This document shows, piece by piece, positions 34,690 through 43,544 of a DNA stretch of 64,000 bases. The notes under the pieces are model-generated. The model saw only the letters and a program-made list of their open reading frames with translations. It was not told the DNA's origin and did no database searches. The position numbers and the translations under genes are program-made. The stretch is from Amorphophallus konjac (lineage: Eukaryota; Streptophyta; Magnoliopsida; Alismatales; Araceae). The stretch is from assembly GCA_022559845.1 (NCBI GenBank), contig CM040128.1:76819247-76883246 (forward strand), in the 5' to 3' direction. Position 1 is the stretch's first letter, and each line of letters starts with the position of its first letter.

Positions 34690-36090
34690 TGCAGTGTGTA
34701 GACTTTGCAATGTATAGACTTTACAATGCGAAGCTAAAGCATGTACAGACTTGGAAATGCAAAGCTAAAGCATGTACAGACTTGGAAATGCTTGAAGCAC
34801 AGAATGCACTGGCTAAAGTTATGAGTGTATAGACTCTGCATGCGTGCTACATCAATGTACAAACTTGCTGACAATGAGTGTGCAGACTCTGCGTGCAATG
34901 TATAAACAATGTGCAGACTTTGACGTTTACGTGCGTGAGAAAATAATGTACAGACTTTAAGTGCATGAGATGTAGTTTGCATTATGCATAAACATATCAG
35001 CAGAATGTGTAGACTTTGAATGATGCAGACTGGGCAAACTCTGTACAGACTTTGCGTGCCTGAAACAGGGCAATGTACAGACTTAATATATGCATTCTAG
35101 GCAAACGCTGTACAGACTTGCTGATGTGCTAGCATGCGGATGTATAAACTTATTGTTATGCAGCCAGACAAATGAATGCACAGACAATGTATAGACTTGG
35201 GTGTGTGTGTGCATGCTAGAAGCAATGTATAGACTTGGGTGTGTGTGTGCATGCTAGAAGCAATGTATTGACTTTATGTGCAATGCAAAGGCTGTATAGA
35301 CCTTATGTGCAATGCAAAGGCTATATAGACTTAGTGTGCCTGAAGCAGGACAATGTACAGACTTGCCACCAATGTACAGACTTGCTATGACATGTGTGCA
35401 GACGACACCAATGTACAGACTTGCTGTGACATGTGTGCAGACGACACCAATGTACAGACTTGCTAAGATAATGCATGGACATAACAGAAGAATGTGCAGA
35501 CTTGAAGTAAATGCATGGACTATGCACAACGAATGTATAGACTTGCTCATGGACTATGCACAACGAATGTATAGACTTGCTGTAAGGAATGTGCAGACTT
35601 GGTGGAAGTGCTAAAACAGTGAGCGTAGGTAAAGATGAAGAATGTATAGACTTGCTCAGTTCAGCTGCATGAAGCCAGGCAATGTATGGACTTGCCTATG
35701 TACAGACTTGTCGATGTACAGACATAGTGCATGAAGCAAGGCAATGTATGGACTTCGAACGTGTGTAATGCAGCGATGTATAGACTTATCCAAGACATCG
35801 TGAGCAATTGGACGATGTACAGACTTGATATGCATGAAGCACACGATGCAGCTATACTATGTACAGACTTATCAATGTGTAGACTTGCACATATGTATGA
35901 ACAAGTGAAATGTGTAAACGTTGTACAGACTTGACCGATGCAAACTATGCAGAACGTTGTACAGACTTGCTAAGCTATCAACAGATGAATGTATAGACAT
36001 TGTATGCTGACGATGTTCAGACTAGGCTGCAATGTGTAGACTTGGCATATGCATGAAGATAACAGCAGAGAATGTATAGACTTGCTGTAT
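34690..36090 (-). repeat. Irregular array of about 50 TGTA[CT]AGACTTG words
   Basis: Variants of TGTACAGACTTG, TGTATAGACTT and GTGCAGACTT recur with unequal spacing (about 20-60 bp, average near 28) separated by unrelated filler. It is all upstream of the LTR-C TATA box on the minus strand. Confidence 0.85.
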
Positions 36091-37542
36091 GCATGAACTA
36101 GCCGAAGGCACTGACTTCCTATATGCTCAAGCAGGACTTTCATTTAGACAGAGATGATCATGATATGCTATGCTGACTCATGGTGTTTGCTATCATCAAA
36201 ATCACAGGGGCACAACAATTTGGTCTCATAATTGAGTGAAGTTTTGAATGAGTTTTCATAGTTAAGATCTTCTAGTGCATTTGTGATCTTTGAGATCTTC
36301 TAGTGGATTTATGAATAAGCTTTCAATTGAGACCTCCCATCAACTTGGTGAATCATGGATTAAACTTGTGGTGTGATTGTTTCAATGAAGCATGTTTAGT
36401 GAAGAAGCTCCTTTTTGTCATTTACTATTTTGACCTTGATATCCATGTTAACCACATGTCTTGTCTTATTTCTCGAGGTGAAAAATCGTGGGTGATACCT
36501 TGATGTCAAAGGGTTGCATTGGAACATCATTTGGATTCTCTTCAATAGAGTCGACGCATCCACGCATTGCATCGACCCTTCTTTGTTTAATGGACTTCAT
36601 ACATTGGTTTTTCAAAGTCGTGAATGGTTTTTCAAGTATATCAATCATGAGTTCTTAATGTTTTGAATTTGCTCATCCCATACTCTTCAAAGAGGTTTCT
36701 GAGCTTACTTTGGTGATATGCTAAGAGTGTTAGTTGAGGAGAACTGCGTTCTTGCTTGGGATTTCATGCATACTCTTCATGGGTTATTAAACCCTTGTTT
36801 GTGGTTCATGGTTTCCTCATGTATATTGAGGCTCATAATGTGTTCAAATCTTTTACATCAATCTTCACGTAAGTTTATCTTGAATGATGCTCATACATGT
36901 TCAAATGCATGGCTTATGAAGTTGACTTTTGTTTGAGAAAGAATGGATTCCTATGTGCTTGAACTTGTGATTTGGTTTGATTGTATTCAATAGATTGCTC
37001 ATGAGTTCTTAAGTGACTTGAATGTGCTTCATGCCCTTTCCATATGGAACTTTTGTGGCTTGTCATATGTTTAGAGTCCTCATGCATATCTTAGTGGAAA
37101 TTGGGATGGTGATGGTCTTATAATGCAAAGATTCATGATGATTCGAACCTTGTCTTGGTTAGTGGAGATTTGGAAGAATGGTCATTTTGAAATGAAGTTT
37201 CATGGGTCCTTTTGCAATGTTTTGAATGCATTCCATTCATATTCCTATTGAGGTATCAAAAGCCATGATAGTGAGTAATTGGTTGAGATTATCACATGAA
37301 TTTTGATAAGCTAGCATATACTCATTTCCTATACTCATGCATGTTCTTCATAGAACTCTTGAGCAAGTGCTTTGATCAATTCATGTGAATGTTGGTAGAC
37401 GGTGGTTGAATTATCTTTTCACATTGTTTAAACACCAAGGAATACTTGGTTGTATGTTTTGTCATCTAACCCCTCTCATATTTCATTGATCTCTCTCTTA
37501 TAGGACTGAACGGCATGCAAACTTGATGTGCAGCAGAGTTCG

Positions 37543-37640
37543 GTCAACTGAACTATGCATTTTGGTCTACCGAAATATCGAACAACCGCTGGACCTGTGT
37601 CTATAAAATTTAGGTCGACCAACCCAGAATTTAGGTCGAC
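37543..37640 (+). promoter_or_regulatory. GTCGAC-type boxes upstream of LTR-D TATA
   Basis: GTCAAC 37543, GTCTAC 37565, GTCGAC 37614, GTCGAC 37635: spacings 22, 49 and 21. Located 160-255 bp upstream of the TATA box. Confidence 0.7.
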
Positions 37641-37798
37641 CGAAAATGGCGAAATGGTTAAAACAAGGATCCGAAACCCATCTAAACCCAATCCATTTGT
37701 GCTCTACTTTTACCCATTTGCCCATAGGGTTATTATACATATCTTAGAAGGGTTTTCTACGGGTTTTGTGAGGGCTATATGGGTCTTTTCATGTCTTT

Positions 37799-37806
37799 TA
37801 TATATA
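37799..37806 (+). promoter_or_regulatory. TATA box of LTR-D
   Basis: TATATATA preceded by TGTCTTT, followed by leader sequence. Confidence 0.65.
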
Positions 37807-38191
37807 CATCCACTTGACCTACGAATTTGAGAGAGGAACTCCATTTTGAGCTAATGTTTTCTATCTTGTAGGTGAAGAAAGGGGAGAAGAAGCAAAGAGG
37901 AAGAAGAGAAGGAGATTTCATCTCCTCCAAATGATTTCTAGAGTTCAAGGAAGAAGAGAAAGAAGAGCGGAATGAGGAGACGATCAAGGGGATGCTAAAA
38001 ACGTGTTGATCTGTTCTCCCTCCGACCTGTGCTTCAAAGAACATGATCAGGAGTCCATTGGAGACCAAGGGGGATAATTTCTTCATCCTTTTTTTCATGT
38101 GTTTTGTGATCTTATTCCTGGCTTATACTTGTTTTGAGCATATCTTGTGTATATTGCTATATTTCTAAACTCGGGAAAATGTGTGTGGTAT

Positions 38192-38453
38192 GACCGTCTG
38201 CGAACGGTCGTTTATGTAGCTTGTGCTGCATTTGTTGCAGCGTGTGTGTGTGTGCTGTTGGATTTACGATCCAGAGCGTTTGGGGTTTGTCCCCGTTGGT
38301 GCTGTGTCTACAGCGTGAGGAGAGTTCTCCTCATGGGGATTTATCCTCGTGTGTGTTGGAGCGTCGCCTCCGTGTTGGGGAGTTTTCCCCGAGTGAAGCC
38401 TTACCAGTTTGGTAAGGGGTGAACGTAGGGAGTCCGTCGTGGTCCTGAACCAC
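38192..38453 (+). repeat. Array of eleven short hairpins (LTR-D)
   Basis: Stems at 38192-38197/38204-38209, 38225-38230/38236-38241, 38259-38263/38269-38273, 38282-38285/38291-38294, 38301-38305/38310-38314, 38317-38322/38327-38332, 38335-38339/38344-38348, 38358-38361/38368-38371, 38377-38381/38386-38390, 38399-38405/38411-38417 and 38439-38443/38449-38453. Stems 4-7 bp, loops 3-6 nt, spacers G/T-rich. About 390 nt downstream of the TATA box. Confidence 0.85.
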
Positions 38454-38693
38454 CTTAAAAATCCCTTTCGTACTGTGTGATTGTGTGGTTTGCATGATAT
38501 ATCTGTTTGTATGATCGTGTGAGATCGGAAAGGTTGAGAGAAATATTTCGACATAGGTTTTAATTTCATTCCATCATAGCTTAAATTTTATAATCGTGTT
38601 TTTTCCACTGAGTAAGTTTTAAATTAGCCTCTTAGTGTGGGGGATAATTCAACCCCCCTTCTTGTCCGCTTGCCTACCGGGGCCAACATCCTT

Positions 38694-39695
38694 GATATGC
38701 AAGTCATTTATACAAACAATATAAACATTCCCAGCTTGTTCTCCTACAAATTTAACTTTATTAGTGGAGTAGTTGATGATTAAACAATGAAAAGGTTCAA
38801 AAAAATACCTTATTGCCTTTATCACACATATGACTTATGTTGGAGGATTATGTTTGAGATCTTCAACTAGAAGTACATTCTCAATGGAAGTGGAAGAGGT
38901 TTTACTATTGCTCTTAATGGCAATGATTTTACCTTTATTGTTATCATCAAAAGTAGTCATTCCTTCATATTTGATTCAAGGGACACGAATTGTCACTTGT
39001 CTCCCACATTCATTGACAATAAATCATTTTTTCATCCCATGCTCTAAGGCACACCTACAAAATCACATTTCTACACATTGCCTTTTGGTACCCATACTTT
39101 ATTGGGTCCAATCATATTAGTTGAAAAAATAAGAGAAGATTTGGACACCCATTTGGTCTTATAATCAATAGCATTTTTCTTAATGAAACAGTTTTTTAAA
39201 AGGTGACCTTTACTACTATAATAGTAGTAAGTTTTGAATGGTGCACTTGATGTGGAAGCTTTGACAAAAACTTGTTTTCTTCAAGATAGATTTTTCAGTA
39301 GGTATGTATGCAAGACCTTCTTTGCAGAAAATACTCACACAAGATCCAAGAATGGCATTCAAGTTATCTCTACCATTAACAAATTAATCTATCAAGTGCA
39401 TGCTAAAAATTGTCAATCTCAATCTGAAGTGTTGCAATTATATTTTCCATATAAGGTATTTTATATTTAGCTAATTAAAGTTGAAATTTTAGCAATGCAT
39501 TATCTTTAATTTCATATTTTGCCACTTCAAGTTCAGATTTCAACAATGCAATTTTCTTTTTCTAGATTCTCATGTTCAAATTGCATGCATTTCAATTGAT
39601 CTTTTATCAACTAAGCCATTACGCATGGCAAGTAATTTCTTTTTCAAAATTTTATTTTAAATTTTAAGTTTTTGTTTCTAGAGTACATCTCACCA
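38694..39695 (-). pseudogene. SIRE gag C-terminus, protease and pre-integrase start (decayed)
   Basis: Minus strand. From 39650 a lysine/glutamate-rich coiled-coil-like stretch as in SIRE gag C-termini. Around 39280-39180 come a serine-rich stretch and a C-Y-Y-like remnant of the second knuckle. Near 39110-39090 is the V-W-V-P-K motif that precedes the copia protease in SIRE elements. Near 38950-38910 a D-N-N-K-G-K-I-I word typical of the end of the protease, and near 38860-38700 N-V-L-L-V and G-N-V-Y-I words of the pre-integrase region. At least eight stops and several frame changes are visible, so no product is possible. The catalytic DSG of the protease is not recognisable. Confidence 0.7.
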
Positions 39696-39700
39696 AAAAC
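39696..39700 (+). repeat. LTR-F TSD AAAAC, left copy
   Basis: Matches 41373-41377. Confidence 0.9.
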
Positions 39701-40605
39701 TGTTGAGTAGTGGATGGCGAATCTAGAGAGGATGGGTGAATAGATCTGCCCCTCTTTTCGCAGAACACCCCTCTTTAGAGCTAGATAAAAAGAATTGCAG
39801 CGAAATATAACTAGCTTAGAGTAGCACACAACGATTTGCTTAGCGAGAGGAATAAGTAATATAAAGATTAAACCTAAGCATGCATCTAACACAAAGTAAT
39901 TGCACAAGCAAACCACAACGTAAAGGATTTTAAGGTGGTTCGGACTGAATCCCCAGTCCTACGTCCACCCCTCATCAAACCAGGTGAGGCTCCACTAGTG
40001 CAACGCACCAAACTGCAGATCGGAAAAACCTCCGATTGCCTTCCTACTAACCACCGGTAGGGACGTCAACACCGCAGATCGTAGAATTTCCGATTGCCTT
40101 CCTACTAACCACCGGTTGGGACGATCTTCAGTTTCAATAGTTTGAACAAAATGGAAAGAGAACAAATATGAAAGTGTTCAGACAAGAGATGAAATATGCT
40201 CAGAGAGAAAAGATCTTGTCTGAGATTGCTGGAGCTTGAATCTGATTCTTCAATCGATGTAGATCACCAACAGAGGCTTCTTTCTTCTTCACAAAGCTCT
40301 CCTCTTGATTCAGCAACAATGGCTTCTTCTTCCTTGTGGAATGGGCTTCCTTGGATCCCCTTGAGTTGATGAAGAAGACTATGGATGTAGCTTTGATCAC
40401 CCTTGAGAACCTTGCTTGCTTCTAGCTTCCTTAGAGGTTGCTTGCTTCAGATCTAGGCTTGAATCACCTTGGAATGAATGAAGAACTTCTGCACGAAGTA
40501 CTGTTCACGGCTACAGTACCTATTCTTCTAACCTCCTCTCTAGCCTCCTTTTGATCTCCCTTGATCCCTCTTCATTCATTAGGGTTTCTAACCCTCTTGT
40601 GTGTA

Positions 40606-40613
40606 TTTTATAG
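40606..40613 (-). promoter_or_regulatory. TATA box of LTR-F
   Basis: Minus strand CTATAAAA; lies about 145 bp downstream of the last GTCGAC box. Confidence 0.6.
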
Positions 40614-40756
40614 ACTTTGAATGGTCTATAGACATCCCCCAGACCAGATCCACAAATCATGGGGAATTGGGTGACTTTAGGACTAAACAAATTCAAGAAA
40701 TGGGGATACCCACGAGGTGGAAAACGAAGTCAAATATGACTGCCTCGGGGCTTCCG

Positions 40757-40948
40757 GTCGACCAGAAGTTTTGGTCGGTCGACCTGAACATGTACAGAAT
40801 TGAATCAGTTCACTTCTGGCAAAATCAGTCGACCGCCAGGATGGGGGCGGTCGACCGGACTTTCTGGCCGGTCGACCCCTACTGTGATTTTTTTGAGCTT
40901 CTCCGGTTCTGGCAATTCCGTTCGACCGGTATATGACCGGCGGTCGAC
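40757..40948 (-). repeat. GTCGAC boxes in a diverged 93-bp tandem repeat (LTR-F U3)
   Basis: Boxes start at 40757, 40778, 40828, 40850, 40871, 40921 (TTCGAC) and 40943. Spacings 21, 50, 22, 21, 50, 22, i.e. three boxes per 93-bp unit. The filler between boxes has diverged much more than the boxes. Confidence 0.85.
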
Positions 40949-41377
40949 CAAAAACTTGATTTTTCACAGATTTATGTTGATCAACCCCTTAAACATGTTT
41001 GCAGTCCATTCCAGTCTGTGGCATCAAACTCTTTAGACCTTTGGACATGGAAATCAAGTGTGTTCTTCATTTGGACGTTGAAACCAAGTGTGCACGGCCC
41101 CATGTTGGCTATTCTTCATTGTGCATCGACCGTGGCTATGTGAAGTGTTGACTCTTACTTTTAGAAGGGATTTGCATCCTTGTTTGGGCGTGATCATTGG
41201 GCTTTTACTGTTGCCATCTCCACTCCATTTCTTAGCTTCTAGTCATGAAGAAATCATCAAGTATTTCAGTCATATGAGAGTGGGAAACATCAATGACTTA
41301 TAGTGTTTAGCCATTATCAAAACCAAGCCATTATCAAAACCATGAATGTCAAATGACCACAGGGGCACAACAAAAAC

Positions 41378-42481
41378 ACATTGAAGTTTTTCAATGGGAA
41401 CTAAGCAATGTTAAAAGGTTACCTCCTCTTCACGATCATTGGCCATGAACCAAAGATTTGCCACGCCATCACTATCTTCTCTTCTACTAGAAGATGATAT
41501 GTCCCCGTCACTCCAAGCAGCAATCATTGTCTTTTTCTTCTTTCTACAATCTTTATCATACTTCAACTTATTTTCAGTTCAGGGCATTCATTTCTCATAT
41601 GACCAGTCTCCTTGCATTCGTAGCAAGTGATCTCAATTTCTTTAGAACCCTTCCCCTTAGAGGGTGCTCTCTTGTAGTTCTTATTCCTTGAGCCAGTGAG
41701 TCTCTTGCACATGAAGTTTCTCATTTGTCTTACTAACAAGTTGATTTCATCTTCATCGATCTCATCTCATTCATTTTCATCACTCAAGCTTGAGGATGAT
41801 GAAGTGACTTTAAGTGCAATGCTCTTCTTTTTCTTAGAGTCTTCATCTTACATTCTCATCATGCTAATCTCATACGTCATAAGAGAACCCATTAGTCCAT
41901 CAAGTAATAAGATAGACAAATCCTTGGCTTCTTCAATTGCGGTGACTTTTGGACTCTATAAGTGGCAAAGACCAAAGAATTTTACACACAAGATTAGAGT
42001 TGGAATAGATCTTACCCAAGGATTTTTGCCCATTCACTATATCACCGAAGCGTGTAAATATTTCACCAATAGATTTTTCCGGATTCATTTTGAACAGCTC
42101 ATACTTGTGCACTAGGCGGTTGATCTTCATCTCCTTTACTTGAGACATTCCCTTATAGGTGATTTGAAACTTTTCCCAAATCTCCTTCGCTGTCTCACAC
42201 ATGGAAATTCTATTATACTTATTTTGCATTAAGAGCACAATGTAAAACATTAATAGATTTGGCATTCAATGAAATTTCAGAAATCATCATTTTTCCAATT
42301 CTCCTTTCTCTTTGGGCACATATGGGCCCTTCTCAACAACCAACCACATTTCATAGCCCATAGCTTTCATAAAAATCATCATATGATTTTTCCAATAGCT
42401 ATAATTCGAACTATTGAAAAGTGGTGGCCTATGAGCGGATTAACCTTCACCAAAAATAAGTGAAGCTCTGGGATGTGCCAT
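41378..42481 (-). pseudogene. SIRE gag (UBN2-type) pseudogene
   Basis: Copia gag, the particle-forming protein. The minus-strand ATG at 42481 lies 38 bp after the PBS. A Y-W-K-N-H-M motif (about 42375) and W-L-V-V-E-K-G-P follow. Then comes a long clear UBN2 stretch (42265-41933) with C-E-T-A-K-E-I-W, G-M-S-Q-V-K-E and H-K-Y-E-L-F-K-M motifs and an F-T-R-F segment. After frameshifts, a CCHC knuckle, CYECKETGHMRNEC, is encoded at about 41636-41583. A stop follows the opening segment, two adjacent stops precede the UBN2 stretch, and frames are broken after 41933. LTR-F separates it from the rest of gag-pol. Confidence 0.85.
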
Positions 42482-42518
42482 GGATCTCTCTTAGGTGGTT
42501 AAACCTTCCTCAAGAGAA

Positions 42519-42534
42519 CCACGGTCTAATACCA
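42519..42534 (-). promoter_or_regulatory. SIRE-type primer-binding site
   Basis: Minus strand TGGTATTAGACCGTGG, two bases after the 5' LTR end; a diverged initiator-Met PBS. Confidence 0.8.
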
Positions 42535-42536
42535 CT

Positions 42537-42812
42537 TGTTGGAAATCTTAAACTAGGCCAACCCAAAAGGGGGGGGTGAATTGGGTCAAAAACAAATCAC
42601 GTCAATCACAATCTTTTCAAGCAATCACGCACATTAAGCATACAACACATATGAAGAGTGGGGGAAGGAGACAAGGAGGCAATCACACAAGAAAACATGG
42701 TGATTTTATAGTGGTTTGGCATAGCCCCTTATTGCCCTATGTCCAGTCCCCAAGAATGCCTTGGGCCTTCACTATAACCCACTAGACATCAAGATACTAG
42801 CTCACCTTACAA
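42537..42812 (-). repeat. SIRE-type 5' LTR, first part (cut by CACTA)
   Basis: Matches 13128 onward (shared words GGTGAATTGGGTC, GCATACAACACATATGAAGA, GGGGAAGGAGACAAGGAGGC). Interrupted inside the palindromic array by the CACTA element, whose TSD would be CAA (42810-42812). Confidence 0.82.
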
Positions 42813-43356
42813 CACTACAAGAAAAGGTGGGATTTTCGACGGACGATATCCGTCAGAAAATATGTCGGAAAGCATTTTTTTTACAGAAGTCCGTCGAAAA
42901 TCCGTCGGAAGAGGTCCGTCGTATATTCCTTGTCATAAATTTTCAACGAAAAAGTTTTCCGTCGAAAATACGTCTGAAAATTACAACAATAAGTATAAAT
43001 TTTCGACGGAAAAGTAGCAGACGAAAATTCCGTCAGTAATTAGTGAATCTCTCATTTTTTCGACGGACTTTTATCCGTCTGCGATTCCGTCGAAAAATGC
43101 CGACGGAACAATTTACGTTGGAAATTCCGTCTGAAACTATACCAAGGGTTTCTGATGGAATAATTATTTTGTCGGTTATTCCGTCGAAATGTTCTGACGA
43201 ATTCGTCGGAAAATGTATTTTATTTTTAAAAAAAAGACATAAAATTTATATAAAAACATGTTTAAATAAAAAAATATAAAATCCATCACGAACAAAACAA
43301 TGGACATACAAGAAACGAAACAAAATAATAATGTATAATTTTATAATAATAAAAAA

Positions 43357-43437
43357 TCAAGAAATATTCTCCGCATCCTCCATATCCTCATCCTCCCCGG
43401 CCTGCTCGTCTCCTGCATCGCCACTCGTTTGAGGATC
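43357..43437 (-). pseudogene. Likely last exon of a CACTA-encoded protein (26 aa, acidic)
   Basis: On the minus strand a pyrimidine-poor but canonical acceptor (TATAG) at 43439-43438 is followed by 26 codons and a TGA at 43359-43357. The peptide is very acidic (ending D-E-D-M-E-D-A-E-N-I-S), as is common at the C-termini of second-ORF proteins of plant CACTA elements. It lies 540 bp inside the terminus, where the 3' end of a transposon gene would sit. Upstream exons would be beyond the satellite and are not visible, so it is inferred from position, codon structure and splice site only. Confidence 0.5.
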
Positions 43438-43544
43438 CTATATGAAAAGGTAATAACATTAAATATGCATTCATAAATAAAAAAATACTGAGCAGACAAA
43501 TTAAACATTATATTTGATTATATAAATTCAAATCAGATAAATTT

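Larger units (their letters stand above)
33626..36217 (-). mobile_element. LTR-C: solo copia-type LTR inside LTR-D
   Basis: 2592 bp with a perfect ATTTG TSD. On the minus strand it starts TGTTGTGCCCC and ends CCGAACCCAACA. Order: U3 with an array of AAGTCTGTACAT-type words (36090-34690), TATA box CTATAAAA (34498-34491), a purine-rich leader including a GA repeat (34470-34290), a hairpin array (34165-33948), then a GGACCGAACCACCTAAAAATC-like block at 33935-33909. Confidence 0.9.
33500..38688 (+). mobile_element. LTR-D: solo copia-type LTR (split by LTR-C)
   Basis: TG...CA (TGTTGGG to GCCAACA) with TSD TCCTT; 33500-33625 plus 36223-38688, about 2.59 kb. Contents in order: TTTTGATGATAAC start block, long AT-rich U3, GTCGAC-type boxes at 37543-37640, TATA 37799-37806, purine-rich leader (37868-38000), hairpin array (38192-38453), conserved block CGAACCAC-like (GAACCACCTTAAAAATC at about 38447) and a CCCCCC block before the end (38653-38658). 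The orientation is opposite to LTR-E, the related copy at the left edge. Confidence 0.88.
39701..41372 (-). mobile_element. LTR-F: solo copia-type LTR
   Basis: 1672 bp with TSD AAAAC. Minus strand starts TGTTGTGCCCC (as LTR-C) and ends CTACTCAACA. U3 has GTCGAC boxes (40948-40757) and a short tandem copy of GCCATTATCAAAACC (41309-41340). TATA CTATAAAA at 40613-40606; leader; hairpins ATCGGA/TCCGAT (40019-40024/40031-40036), GTGC/GCAC (39998-40001/40005-40008) and a two-copy CCTACTAACCACCGGT unit; then the U5 block (GTGGACGTAGG about 39970, CGAACCACCTTAAAATCC about 39940). Confidence 0.9.
13128..42812 (-). mobile_element. SIRE-type Ty1/copia retrotransposon, minus strand, heavily nested and decayed
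   Basis: One old element forms the backbone of the middle of the window. In transcription order (right to left): 5' LTR from 42537, PBS 42519-42534, gag (42481 to ~41378), gag C-terminus/protease/pre-integrase start (39695-38694), pre-integrase motif (33494-33422), integrase relic (19201-18500), a decayed 3' region, PPT 16295-16308 and 3' LTR 16294-13128. Insertions between these blocks have TSDs, and the homology resumes across each one, which shows the blocks are one element. RT and RNase H are not recognisable. Lineage is assigned from gag and pol motifs typical of SIRE/Maximus. Confidence 0.8.

Noticed and set aside
34690..36090. Possible CRISPR-like array of TGTACAGACTTG words
   Set aside because: Spacing and word length vary and no cas genes exist; plant retrotransposon context.
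36223..37455. Possible copia RT or host exon in this stretch
   Set aside because: TSDs show it belongs to LTR-D U3; no RT motif on either strand.
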